Source: Prostheceraeus crozeri
Lineage: Eukaryota; Platyhelminthes; Polycladida; Euryleptidae
Direction: 5' to 3'
DNA length: 64,000 nucleotides
Assembly (NCBI GenBank): GCA_907163375.1
Contig: CAJQUW010016946.1
Location: 496,001-560,000 of the forward strand
Shown here: positions 11,007-20,647 of the stretch, piece after piece
Layout of the letters: every line of letters starts with the position of its first letter
Numbering within the stretch: the first letter of the stretch is position 1
Notes under the pieces: model-generated
Seen by the model: only the letters and a program-made list of their open reading frames with translations
What the model was told of the DNA's origin: nothing
Database searches by the model: none
Made by a program: the position numbers and the translations under genes

Positions 11007-12108
11007 GATTGAGATTTCTCGTTAACTGTAAGATAATGAAATTTGTATAAGTTTGGAATCATGTAGTATACAGCCTAAAGCATTACTTTTAGTGAGGAAT
11101 GATAGATTTGAGTGTAGTGAGTAGCACTCGATCCCGTCGACAGCCCGAAGGCCTTGTACTGATCACTAGGGAAGTGAGAGATCTTCCCCGATACCCGCTA
11201 TTTACAGCTTAAGACATCATTGTCACTGCCCCGAAGTGTTAACAGCAACGCCGAGTCAAAGGTAGTGAACAGTAGCTGGAATCTAACCCCTCAAAGCTGC
11301 CTTAGACTTAGTTAAATTTGAAATCTGATAGCAGATTTGAACTCAGCATACTTGAAAACCTTGAGGAAACATCCCAAGTTATTGCTTTGATCAGCTTGAT
11401 AGCAAGCCGTAGAGAGCTTGATTCACCAGCGTTTTGCAATGGAGATGTTTAGAGGCCACCCATGACAAGATAGCTAAGACTCAACCGATTGGCGTTCAAA
11501 GTGCTACGTTGAGAACTTTGTCAAATGCCCAACATGAGACATGAGTTGTCCCAGCGGTTACGGTCTAAAATATGACACACTCCCTGCCACACTTATCACT
11601 ACGGCATCGTCCGCCTTCCCGAAGGAACACCCTGTCAGTGGAATATTACAGCAAAACTCTCCGTGTCTTGCTCGCTTTTAGTGAAAAGCCGCTTATACCA
11701 TGAGAAGACTGGCTCAGACATCATTAAAAATGCTTTCACTGACTTCAGCAGGGTCGAAAACCCCAGGAAACCTCCAAAACTAGTGAATTTCAATTTTTCA
11801 ACTTTTTAGCACTACTTATGAAATTTTATAAGTAGTCTATCACTTAGGGCAGGTCAATAGCGACCGAACCTTTTTTGAATCAAGTCAAACGGACTTGTAG
11901 AAGCAAAGTTACAAGCCTTTAAAGTTTTGGAGTCTTTTATGGCCTGGAGATGAAGGCCATCTCCTGGCTAACCTCTAAGTCTGACGGCTTAGCTGATATC
12001 AGCAATGAAATTTTCTAAGTCGGTTTCTTACAGAAACCCGGAATTTGGAATGTCCGAAGCTATCATCGGAGCTCAGAGAGACGACCTACCTCTGACTATC
12101 GCTCTCGT

Positions 12109-12141
12109 CTTAATGACAAGTCTCTCTCGGTTCCCATCTTA
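12109..12141 (-). promoter_or_regulatory. Cap initiator of the right arm, cut off from its TATA box
   Basis: The TCATT initiator (A at 12114) and the following leader are kept. The TATATAA that belongs 31 bp upstream now lies at 13050-13056, on the far side of the Harbinger insertion. Confidence 0.55.
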
Positions 12142-13049
12142 AGCCTGATTCTCACTGACTGCGAACTCCTGTCGTCGAACACTGCGAAGACATCATTTGA
12201 TGTGAATGCTTTAGCAGTCGACTGCGAAGAACCACTGCAACCACTGCGACCACTGCGAGAAACCACTCAGTCAGTCTTGAATTTGACTGCGGAGGAGAAG
12301 TTAACTGCGTAGGTGTGAATGGTATCGCTAATACACGCATACAGGTGTGAATGAGTCACTGCGAACTTCATGTGAAATGAGGGGCACGCGTGTTTTCTAT
12401 CACTGCGGCAAGAATGAAATAGTTCATTTGCGTCGCAGTCAAATCAGTGGAAGTCAAGAAGGGCAAGAATGGAAGACGGCGAATTAATCGAAGCGATTGA
12501 AAACAACCCCCTGATCTATGATAACACAATAAAAGATTACCGAAATTTGACCAAAAAAGAAAATGCATGGAAGTCGGTGGCGTCCAATTTTGAAGGAGGT
12601 AAGCGATATGATGGTCTCTATTGGCGATGGCTGGTCTCATCCAAAATCGCAGCTCCTTTCCTTTTCTAATTGCTCCAATAACAAGATACTGGCAATCGCC
12701 TTGTTTCTTTTCATGCTGTCAAGAATTTGAGACGCTCGATATTATGCTATCTGTTGTATACTGATGAGTTCCAATGTTTTCAACCAATGATTTCAACACT
12801 TGTTCATAGATGCAATTAGTTACCGCAGTAAATGCTCGCAGTCGTCGCAGTAAATTCACGCAGTCGTCGGAGTGGTTGCAGTAAATTCTCGGAGTGAACA
12901 CATCGGCTGCAGTCGTCGACACCATTCACATTGAATGAGTGGTTTCACGCATTCAATTGACTGCGACCACTGAAATGATAAACCAACCTTCGCAAAGAAT
13001 TCACTCAGTCTACTGCGAAAAATCTTCGTCGACCAGTGTGAATAGGCCT
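12142..13049. mobile_element. Non-autonomous PIF/Harbinger element carrying a MADF exon
   Basis: A 908-bp insertion flanked by a TTA target-site duplication (12139-12141 and 13050-13052). Its imperfect 16-bp terminal inverted repeats are AGCCTGATTCTCACTG and, at the other end, AGGCCTATTCACACTG read inward (12 of 16 match). The empty site survives in the left arm (about 507-511) and in island 2 (22236-22242). Both ends are packed with ACTGCGA or its complement TCGCAGT, probable transposase-binding repeats. The TTA duplication, the ends and the MADF-coding exon together fit PIF/Harbinger. No DDE transposase is visible, so it would need one in trans. Confidence 0.85.
12469..12598 (+). CDS. First exon of a MADF-domain protein (Harbinger accessory gene), partial
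   Basis: An ATG at 12469 opens a 43-codon exon that ends at a strong donor GAAGGAG/GTAAGC (GT at 12599). The peptide shows the first half of a MADF domain: ELIEAIENNPLIYD, then a tyrosine-containing turn, then ENAWKSVASNF. This is the usual pattern of LI..V...P.LYD with a later W..IA. MADF (Myb/SANT-like) proteins are the DNA-binding partner that many animal PIF/Harbinger elements encode next to the transposase. The rest of the domain is not recognisable downstream within the element, so this is a deletion derivative that keeps only exon 1. Confidence 0.75.
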
Positions 13050-13130
13050 TTATATAGTGTGTGGCGATCAGCTGATGACGTAATATCCATCATCCAAACA
13101 CTTAAAACGCTTCTATCGCCGGTTCTAGTA

Positions 13131-15300
13131 CTCCGATTGAGCTGGAAATACACCAGTTCCATGTAGAATTTGACGCTGAATCCGAATCTGGCCTCCGTTT
13201 TCCAATCCGATGCTTCGTTTTGGCTCTACAGTCCACAGCCATCGCGAAAATTCTAATTCGTTTCTTCGAAAAATGTTGAAAATTTTTTCTCTCCGATTGA
13301 CTTGAAACTCACCATGTTGATAGAGAATTTCATGCTGATTCCAAATCTGAAATCCGTTTTCCCATCCGATGCTTCGTTTTGTTGCTAGAGAACAAAACGT
13401 CCAAAATTCTAACTATGTCGTTTTTCGCCAATCTCCCAAAATCTTAAATGGCGTCTCACATCTAAACGAAGACAGATATGAACAAGCCGTTTCTTTCAGT
13501 GAATTTGTCTCACTCTTAGCTTTCAAACGAGCTATGGCACGGCAAAATCCGTCCACTAGAAGCCAAGATCGAAGCTAGCTCTCCAGAGGGGGGGACGTCA
13601 GCGAAACTTTTTCTCTCCGATTGCGTTCAAATTCACCATACCGATGCAGAATTTCACGCTGAATCCGAATCCGGCCTCCGTTTTCCCATCCGATGCTTCG
13701 TTTTGGCGCTACAGCCCAAAACGTCCAACATTTTAACTCTGTCGTTTTTTCGAAAAATGTTGAAAATTTTTTCTCTCCGATTGACTTGAAACTCACCATG
13801 TTGATAGAGAATTTCATGCTGATTCCAAATCTGAAATCCGTTTTCCATCCGATGCTTCGTTTTGACGCTAGAGCCCAAAACGTCCAAAATTCTAACTCTG
13901 TCGTTTTTCGCCAATCTCCCAAAATCTTAAATGGCGTCTCACATCTAAACGAAGACAGATATGAACAAGCCGTTTCTTTCAGTGAATTTGTCTCACTCTT
14001 AACTTTCAAACGAGCTATTGCACGACAAAATCCGTCCACTAGAAGCAAAGTTGGAAGGTCGGTGCCGAGGGGGGGGGGACGTCAGCGAAAATTTTTCTCT
14101 CCGATTGACTTGAAACTCACCATACCGATGCAGAATTTCACGCTGAATCCGAATCCGGCCTCCGTTTTCCCATCCGATGCTTCGTTTTGGCTCTACAGCC
14201 CACAGCCATCGCAAAAATTCTAACTCGTTTCTTCGAAAAATGTAGAAAATTTTTTCTCTCCGATTGACTTGAAACTCACCATGTTGATAGAGAATTTGAC
14301 GCTGATTCCAAATCTGAAATCCGTTTTCCCATCCGATGCTTCGTTTTGGCTCTACAGCCAACAGCCATCGCAAAAATTCTAACTCGTTTCTACGAAAAAT
14401 GTTGAAAATTTTTTCTCTCCGATTGACATCTAAACGAAGACAGATATGAACAAGCCGTTTCTTTCAGTGAATTTGTCTCACTCTTAGCTTTCAAACCAGC
14501 TATTGCACGACAAAATCCGTCCACTAGAAGCAAAGTTGGAAGGTCGGTGCCGGGGGGGGACGTCAGCGAAAATTTTTCTCTCCGATTGCTTTCAAATTCA
14601 CCATACAGATGCAGAATTTCACGCTGAATCCGAATCCGGCCTCCGTTTTCCCATCCGATGCTTCGTTTTGGCGCTACAGCCCAAAACGTCCAACATTTTA
14701 ACTCTGTCGTTTTTTCGAAAAATGTTGAAAATTTTTTCTCTCCGATTGACTTGAAACTCACCATGTTGATAGAGAATTTCATGCTGATTCCAAATCTGAA
14801 ATCCGTTTTCCCATCCGATGCTTCGTTTTGTTGCTAGAGACCAAAACGTCCAAAATTCTAACTCTGTCGTTTTTTGCCAATCTCCCAAAATCTTAAATGG
14901 CGTCTCACATCTAAACGAAGACAGTTATGAACAAGCCGTTTCTTTCAGTGAATTTGTCTCACTCTTAGCTTTCAAACGAGCTATGGCACGACAAAATCCG
15001 TCCACTAGAAGCCAAGATCGAAGCTAGCTCTCCAGAGGGGGGGACGTCAGCGAAACTTTTTCTCTCCGATTGCGTTCAAATTCACCATACCGATGCAGAA
15101 TTTCACGCTGAATCCGAATCTGGCCTCCGTTTTCCCATCCGATGCTTCGTTTTGACGCTACAGACCAAAACGACCAACATTTTAACTCTGTCAAAATTTT
15201 GAAGAAACATTTTTTCTCGCCGATTGACTTCAAATTCACCATACCGATGCAGAATTTTACGCTGATCACGAATCTAAAGTCCGTTTCACCATTCCACCAC
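13131..15300 (+). repeat. A/A'/B satellite, edge block between the two islands
   Basis: About four long units with landmarks near 13531, 14017, 14503 and 14984. They are more diverged than those in the main block: for example GCGTTCAAATTC in place of GCTTTCAAATTC, ACCGATGCAG in place of ACAGATGCAG, and altered bases before the G-run. The last monomer (about 15160-15300) is strongly diverged and truncated. Confidence 0.93.
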
Positions 15301-15500
15301 GACATCCTAAACGGTCGCCCACGTCAACCTAGGCGGTCGGCCACGTCAACCCACACGAGACCAACACACCCGAGTCTCACAGTCTGTCGTTTTCGAGGGG
15401 GGGACGTCAGCGAACATTTTGTGAACGTGGACCAACCTGGCCGGCACACCACGACAGACCACAACCTCTGTCGTTCCAGAGGGGGGACGTCAGCGAAAAT
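15301..15500 (+). repeat. Satellite boundary module, left
   Basis: Non-unit sequence that still contains the conserved core CTGTCGTT ... GAGGGGGG-ACGTCAGCG twice (about 15382-15411 and 15467-15494), with CCAACCTGG and CCGGCACACCACGACAGACC between. The same words recur at 54807-54940, so this module caps both outer sides of the satellite. Confidence 0.75.
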
Positions 15501-17890
15501 TCTTCGATGGCGGCCATCTTGCGCGGTCCAGTGGTGGAGTTTTGCTTACTACTTTTATGAAATTGTTTCATAAAGTCGGAAAACATATCTTTGGTCACTT
15601 CACTTGATTCGGGTGCGAGTGGAAAATCTACGGTTCTATGTTTAATATTATTTGGATGGATTAGATCTATCTCAAAATAATATCCCCAATCACCTTCAGC
15701 TGGAATTGCTAGTATGTTAGAAGGGTTGGAGAGATGCTGAATTTCACTATCATCTAACCAGCTAAACTCAGAGTGAGGGAGTGGTTTGGATAGTGAACTA
15801 CCATACAAATTATTTTGGTCATAATACTTAAGATGAGTCTGATCATCGCCTACTAATTTTGATTTTAACCTATGTTTATTTACAAATGTGAGACCACCGC
15901 GAATTCCTCGCTCAAATAAATTATACATCTCTGGATCTTGTAAGAGATGAATGGTCTCACCAGTCATTTTAAAAGCAGACTTAAAGGACATGGCTGGCAG
16001 ACTGACAAAGTGGACGGGATCTAACTTATCTTCTTCTAATGCCACTCGTCGAAACTCCTGAAATACATCAGCCAGCAAAAATACATCTAACTTAAGATAG
16101 GCAATCATATATTCGCCAAATGTATGGCAGTCAAATTTTATCCATGCATCTTGTGCATGATCATAATCTTCGGTCTTACATTCTGCGCCGGTCAAATCAT
16201 TTTTAAATTTATCTATGGGTGGAAGAGAAGTCTCGCCGAGTTTACTAATCGCATCAAAATATGCATATGGAAAGACTCCTTTCCGTGTGATGACTTCATC
16301 GGTTAGATTTGGATATTGTTTCTTAAGATCTTGTGTTAGTGGAAGAGACTTCAGATTTTGTACGAGAGAGGCCAGTGATGCAGTCATAAATTGGTAGGAA
16401 TCTAAAAATTTTATATCAAAATAGACCGTCTTATTTTCTTTAGTTTTATCGACAGGCACTTTTGCTGTCATGGCCATAAACTTCTCTCTCGTTTGTGCTA
16501 TTACATCAAGCTTCCACTCTTTCATTTGACCTAAACCTCCTTTTATTATCATATGGCTGTCGTAGCCCTTGAAATTATGGAAAATGACGGGTAATGTACG
16601 CCGTTTCATCCTAAGTGAAAAATTGCATTTTGAACATAGTGCGTTTCTAAATTTACCAGTGATGTGATCATGGTCGCGCACTTTCTTAATCTTATCATCA
16701 ACAAATGTTTTCCTACATTTGAGGCAAATTTTGTCAAAATTTTATCAAATTTTGCTTGATAATCTGCTGTCATATGCAATGATCTGCGATAGAGTTCACC
16801 ATCATACTTTTGTTGAAATTTTACAGCCTGTTCGAGGAATTGTAGGAATTGGTAAATACAATCCTCACCTTGCCAGACGTGCATTTTATTTTTTCTATTT
16901 TGGAAATGGTCATGCCATACTTCATAGCAGGATATGGCTGCTGCTCGATGGGTGTTATCATCGATATAGCATTCGATGTCAGCATAGATGACACGAAGAG
17001 GACTTAGTTCATCGCCATTCTCTCTATATGAAAACTCCTTATCTTTGGGCATGCGCTCCATTTGTAGTTTACCTCGCTTACACCATTCGTAATGAGTTTC
17101 AAATTTATTTTTACTCCTAAAGTTGCGAATGCATCTGTCACAGTAATAAATCTCTGATGAGCTAGAATTTCTTAAGTGGTGGTATAAGCGAGAAATTTTG
17201 GGAATACCGCAGTAGTGCCATTCCTCACTATCATCCTGTCTTACTAATAAAAGGTTGACAACGTGGTCATAACAACTCGAACGCGAGTTGTAGCGGACAC
17301 CCTTCAATCCCTTTTCCCAAACATGGAGAACTATTTTGATTTTGTTCAATTTTTCAAATTTTTCTATATCTTTAATTTTCATATCTTCACTATTGCAGTC
17401 ATCAAACTTTAATTCTTTCTCCCACTGTTGATACTTACTCTTACGGTATCGGCTATTCTGTACATCATTATAGTGGAGAATGGAGAGGACGGCATACTTA
17501 AAACAGTGCGATTCGCAATCTACAGAAATGACTGCTGTTATATTTTTTACATTTTTCGGAAGTTTAAAGGAGCCTCGTCCAGAGTAGTTCTCTAATAAAG
17601 TGATTTTAATCATGGCGGTCTCAATAACATCAAAAACGAGACCACTATCACGCTCGTTAAATTTATCTATGTTTAATTTTAACCCTTGGATATGAAAATT
17701 TATCCAAGACTCGCAGTCTACAACTTCGGTTGCAGGAGAGGAGGGTATGTGAAACTCCAACCTCTCTACTATTTGACCAGTATGGTGGTCGATTTTTACA
17801 TATTTTATTTTGAGATAGATGAGCGCCTTCATTCTAGAATTGGCTAAATTGTTGAAGAGCGCACCAATCAAAGATGAATTTTGATGAAAC
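15500..17890 (-). pseudogene. Fossil Polinton/adintovirus-type DNA polymerase B
   Basis: Minus-strand relic of a family-B, protein-primed-type polymerase of the kind carried by Polintons and adintoviruses. Recognisable parts in order are: an N-terminal accessory region with a CF-YAVLSILH core and a HYCGI segment followed by a CDRC zinc knuckle (about 17.5-17.1 kb); the exonuclease motif YADIE (about 16.97 kb); a DHDHITGKFRNALC segment typical of this group (about 16.65 kb); the second exonuclease motif NFKGYDSH (about 16.55 kb); and the polymerase motif NNLYG (about 15.82 kb). The copy is broken and incomplete, with about two or three breaks, and its end runs into the satellite boundary module. 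It is a fossil, not a working polymerase. Confidence 0.75.
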
Positions 17891-17895
17891 CATTC

Positions 17896-18353
17896 TTAAA
17901 AGTCAGTAATGGTTTCTGAGGATTCCATCTGGTAGTTCCTCACTAAATTATTTATCGACACTTCAGAGAGTCGGATAGAGGAGGTGCTGTTAGTATAACT
18001 ATCGTCACTGTGTGTATGTCGAAGTCTATGTGAAGATAGTTCAAAATGTGACTCAAAAGACTGAATGCATAAATCGCAAGAAAAGGAGACATCGTTAACA
18101 GAATCATCCCAACCTTCGGAGATTGATGCTGACTTAGGTCTACAAACACCTCGCTTGATGTGTCGGACGAGATCACGCTTCCTCGTGAAGATGTGTCCAC
18201 AGTCAGCACATTCCCGATCGTTGCATTCCCGCGACAATGTTGACATGGAGTCGCTGTTGTTATCCGACTCGCTCGAGATGGGACTGGTATCACCTGAAAG
18301 AGAAATCATTCTATCATCTCTGTTCAAGTCTCAGTGTATTGTTACAACCTACC
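17896..18353 (-). other. C2H2 zinc-finger coding segment upstream of the polymerase fossil
   Basis: The minus strand encodes a serine/aspartate-rich stretch, then two zinc fingers: CADCGHIFTRKRDLVRH ending in a cysteine, and CDLCIQSFESHFELSSH ending RLRHTH. It lies directly upstream of the polymerase fossil on the same strand. A good 59-nt intron interrupts its upstream part (18294-18352). Zinc fingers in front of this polymerase family are common, so it is probably part of the same transcription unit. The overlapping plus-strand frame here is a shadow. Confidence 0.5.
18294..18352 (-). other. Candidate 59-nt intron
   Basis: On the minus strand the donor is CAAG/GTAGGT and the acceptor TTTCTCTTTCAG/GTG, with a long pyrimidine tract. 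The sequence on the far side (18353 to about 18410) is open, begins after another acceptor-like TTCCTCAATTTCAG, and is S/T/P-rich like the sequence that follows. Confidence 0.55.
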
Positions 18354-18410
18354 TTGACTCAACAACTCTAAACTTTCCTCGAGAAGGGAGGGCGTTGGTG
18401 ATGAAGTTGA

Positions 18411-18771
18411 TGCCTGAAATTGAGGAAGATGCTATTAGCCACACGTTTGAGGGAGATGAGTGATGAATTCCTTAACTTACCATTTCAACGAAATTATGTT
18501 TAAGGTTGATTCTTCAAAAAAATAGAGACTTCACTCAAATAATACGTCTCAAATTTGGATTTTACTAGAGAGCAACTCACTTGTACGCCTAAAATATAGA
18601 ATTCGCTAGAGAACACTTTACTTACACGTCTCAAAGACAGAGTGAAATGATACGGATGTCACTTTACATATATACTTTCATATTCATCATTCATTGGCTG
18701 TTGATTTTGATTGGTTGCTTGTTTATACTTAAGAATTAGGAAACATTTCAAAGTTATTATTTACAGTCAAC
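18411..18771. promoter_or_regulatory. Intergenic region between divergent genes
   Basis: About 360 bp between the minus-strand zinc-finger/polymerase segment and the plus-strand 149-aa gene. For the plus strand there is TATATA at 18669-18674 with TCATT words 20-24 bp downstream, a little closer than ideal. TTTACAG ends at 18766, five bases before the ATG, and could be a splice acceptor. A diverged direct repeat (CTAGAGAGCAACTCAC / CTAGAGAACACTTTAC) lies at about 18566-18630. Promoter function is inferred. Confidence 0.35.
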
Positions 18772-19221
18772 ATGACAAGCCCTCCAAAAACACCGAATGC
18801 AAAATTCTCTTCTCCATGCTCATCACCAAGGGCGCTCGTTGCACCAAACGCTCCAACGAAGGGGAAGGTAGAGAAGGTGTACCGACTCGACAATATCAGA
18901 AAGTTGTCATTAGCAGCGGATGACGAAGAGGAGAGTGTATGTGAGAAGGAGTATCCCGACTTAACGGGCGTGAGGTGGAAGTATCTGAAGTACGATACTG
19001 ATGATGTGATGGAGATCACCAGCACCAAATTCCTCCACCAATTATGGGAATGGTACACCCCTAACTCCCAGCCACGAACTATGGCGGAGTGGGAGTACAT
19101 CGACAAAGTGAGGCTCGCGGTAGAAGAACGATTGAAGCAAGTGAACTGTTTTTGTGATCTATGTGAAGCCAGACTCTTGGACGATATTGACGATGAAGAC
19201 CTTTTGAAATACATACCATAA
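18772..19221 (+). CDS. Unknown 149-aa acidic protein of island 2
   Basis: I do not recognise this protein. It starts at an ATG just after an acceptor-like TTTACAG and ends at a TAA inside the sequence CATAATAAAT, so stop and AATAAA overlap. The first 30 residues are low-complexity and rich in P, S, K and N. The middle is acidic (ADDEEES), then comes a tryptophan-rich part (VRWKYLKYD ... QLWEWYTPNSQP ... MAEWEYIDK), a CFCDLCE cysteine motif and an acidic tail (LLDDIDDEDLLKYIP). There is no signal peptide or membrane segment. A roughly 100-bp copy of its end is found in both palindrome arms. It faces the zinc-finger/coiled-coil genes, which converge on it. It could be an accessory gene of the element; its role is unknown. 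Confidence 0.65.
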   Translation: MTSPPKTPNAKFSSPCSSPRALVAPNAPTKGKVEKVYRLDNIRKLSLAADDEEESVCEKEYPDLTGVRWKYLKYDTDDVMEITSTKFLHQLWEWYTPNSQPRTMAEWEYIDKVRLAVEERLKQVNCFCDLCEARLLDDIDDEDLLKYIP

Positions 19222-19233
19222 TAAATTTTTATT
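19220..19233. terminator. Two-way poly(A) signal
   Basis: AATAAA on the plus strand at 19220-19225 serves the 149-aa gene. AATAAA on the minus strand (TTTATT at 19228-19233) would serve the converging minus-strand genes of island 2. Confidence 0.5.
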
Positions 19234-19307
19234 TCGTATTATCTTTGCTTTCATACTGACTTACTTGAATGGGGCTTCAGTGGATGATTTAACCATGTAT
19301 ACTTTTT

Positions 19308-19930
19308 CATTTGGAAATAGTAGCACACTTAGTTTAACTTGTAATTCTTATAACATTTCATATGGATGATAATGGTAGATGAAAGAGTGTTAAATAAAAT
19401 TAAGATAGCTTACATGATTCTGGGATAGCAATCGACTGCGATCCATGTGTAAAGAGCTTGTTAGACTACGGAAGAGAGAAGTGTGTTATGTTGCGTGTGG
19501 CGCGTGAGTGTCCTCCCATTTCATTCCATTCATCAATTCATCTCATTGATAGAGGCAGGTAGAACTCATGGTTCTCATAACGTATGCAATGGATAGTTTA
19601 TAAGGCAACCTTCGACAGTTGGCTAAATGTCGCCCTGGCGCGAATGCATACTACGTTGAGACAGAGGCAATCAGTTGTAAACATGACGCAGAGAGGTTTA
19701 ACAAGATTGACCATTGCCGAATGCCCCTTGCTGTATACATAGCTACGGGTTTCACCGCCGCCCTTTACAGGAACGCCCGTCGAAAGGAAGTATTACACCG
19801 AACTTCATTTGCTACGTTCAAGTTGACTGATAGCAGCTTCAACTTAATGATAGTATTCGCCAGTCTGAAGACTGCCCAGGGCAAACCGCGAGGAGGTTCT
19901 ATCATGTCTTGCCCCATGGTGGCCCCATAA
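19308..19930 (+). repeat. Segments Y and X of island 2, shared with the palindrome arms
   Basis: From 19308 to about 19930 this is nearly identical to 8850-9470, starting with a short relic of the minisatellite edge (AGTTTAACTTGTAATTCTTATAAC). It includes the TGTAATA / GGGCGGCGG block. Similarity fades but does not vanish after 19930. No independent gene is seen; the plus-strand 103-codon frame across it is shared by near-identical copies and is not supported. Confidence 0.8.
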
Positions 19931-20030
19931 GGACCGTTTGTGGCGTTCTCGGGGTGTGTGATAGGGACTCAGGCTTGCTGTTTCGACTGCGGCTCCGGCA
20001 ACGGGGCGGGTGGTCGCTTCTCTTGGATGT

Positions 20031-20090
20031 CTGTAAAGAAAGAAGTAGTGAGTTATCATCTTACATTTTAATTTAGTCATTTTTACTTAC
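20031..20090 (-). other. Candidate 60-nt intron
   Basis: On the minus strand the donor is ATCT/GTAAGT and the acceptor TTCTTTCTTTACAG/ACAT, both near-perfect. It is the same size as the intron at 18294-18352. The sequence on both sides is open on the minus strand and looks protein-like, so the unit that begins near 21148 probably ends just beyond this intron, with its 3' part running through segments X and Y to the two-way poly(A) signal. Confidence 0.55.
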
Positions 20091-20134
20091 AGATCTTCTC
20101 GGACGCTTCCTCATAAAGGAAATTCGAGATCGGA

Positions 20135-20620
20135 TCACGATGATCGAAGGTGAAGTGTAGACACTCCACCCCTTTCTTCACCCGAGAGTAGCATTTCTCC
20201 CCTCTTCCACGCTAGTACGAGAGGAGTTTCTGCTACTCTCCCCTTTCTAATAGGGATGTGCAGACGACTGGAACGCACCCTTCGATCGTGATCTACCAGC
20301 TTCGCCGAACGGTGCAGCTCGTGGTTCGTCTCGACAACCTTAGCCATCTGCACACGGAGTCTCTCCACTTCCTCCTTCAACCTTCGTATCTCCTTCTCCC
20401 TACTTTCCCTCTCTGCTAGCAAAGCCTCTTCTCTGGCTTTCCTCTCGAGAGTCTTGGGCCTCTCCTGCTCCAACTCGCCATCCCGCTCGCTTAATCTCTC
20501 CTTCACCTTCTTCATCTCTCCGGCCACGTTCTTTAGGTCCTCATACTTTGCCTTGTATGAGAAGGCCTCCTCCTTCAACTTCTCCACCTCTTTCTTTAGT
20601 TTCTCCCGTTCGGCGATCAC
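20135..20620 (-). CDS. Coiled-coil open segment of island 2
   Basis: Minus-strand open segment of about 160 codons. The first 100 residues are an almost unbroken heptad coiled coil rich in E, K, R and L (EREKLKKEVEKLKEEAF ... REKEIRRLKEEVERLRVQ), followed by a basic stretch. It opens at GTG rather than ATG, directly behind the zinc-finger/acidic frame, so it is more likely part of that transcription unit than a gene of its own. No family is assigned; long coiled coils match many unrelated proteins. A dimerising or scaffolding role is a guess from the coil. Confidence 0.5.
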   Translation of the reverse strand: MIAEREKLKKEVEKLKEEAFSYKAKYEDLKNVAGEMKKVKERLSERDGELEQERPKTLERKAREEALLAERESREKEIRRLKEEVERLRVQMAKVVETNHELHRSAKLVDHDRRVRSSRLHIPIRKGRVAETPLVLAWKRGEMLLSGEERGGVSTLHLRSS

Positions 20621-20647
20621 CGGCGGGCGCTTGACAAAATTGCGACA

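Larger units (their letters stand above)
8879..13130 (-). repeat. Right arm of the palindrome outside the minisatellite
   Basis: Mirror image of 433-3779: segment Y (8879-9290), X copy 2 (9290-9790), partial X and diverged blocks (9790-10418), the tail of the 149-aa gene (10419-10519), X copy 1 with its small open frame (10520-11020) and the cap (11020-13130). The cap is split by a Harbinger element at 12142-13049. Several translated frames are identical between arms, so the duplication is recent or kept alike by gene conversion. Confidence 0.9.

Noticed and set aside
433-13130. Palindrome as a pure sequencing or assembly artefact
   Set aside because: The arms differ by a 908-bp insertion with its own target duplication and by 0.7 kb of minisatellite, which a folded read would not produce. 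Read-level proof is still lacking.
15505-15525. YY1-like AAGATGGCGGC on the minus strand at the polymerase/satellite junction
   Set aside because: A good match to the motif but a single site with no promoter context. It may be chance.
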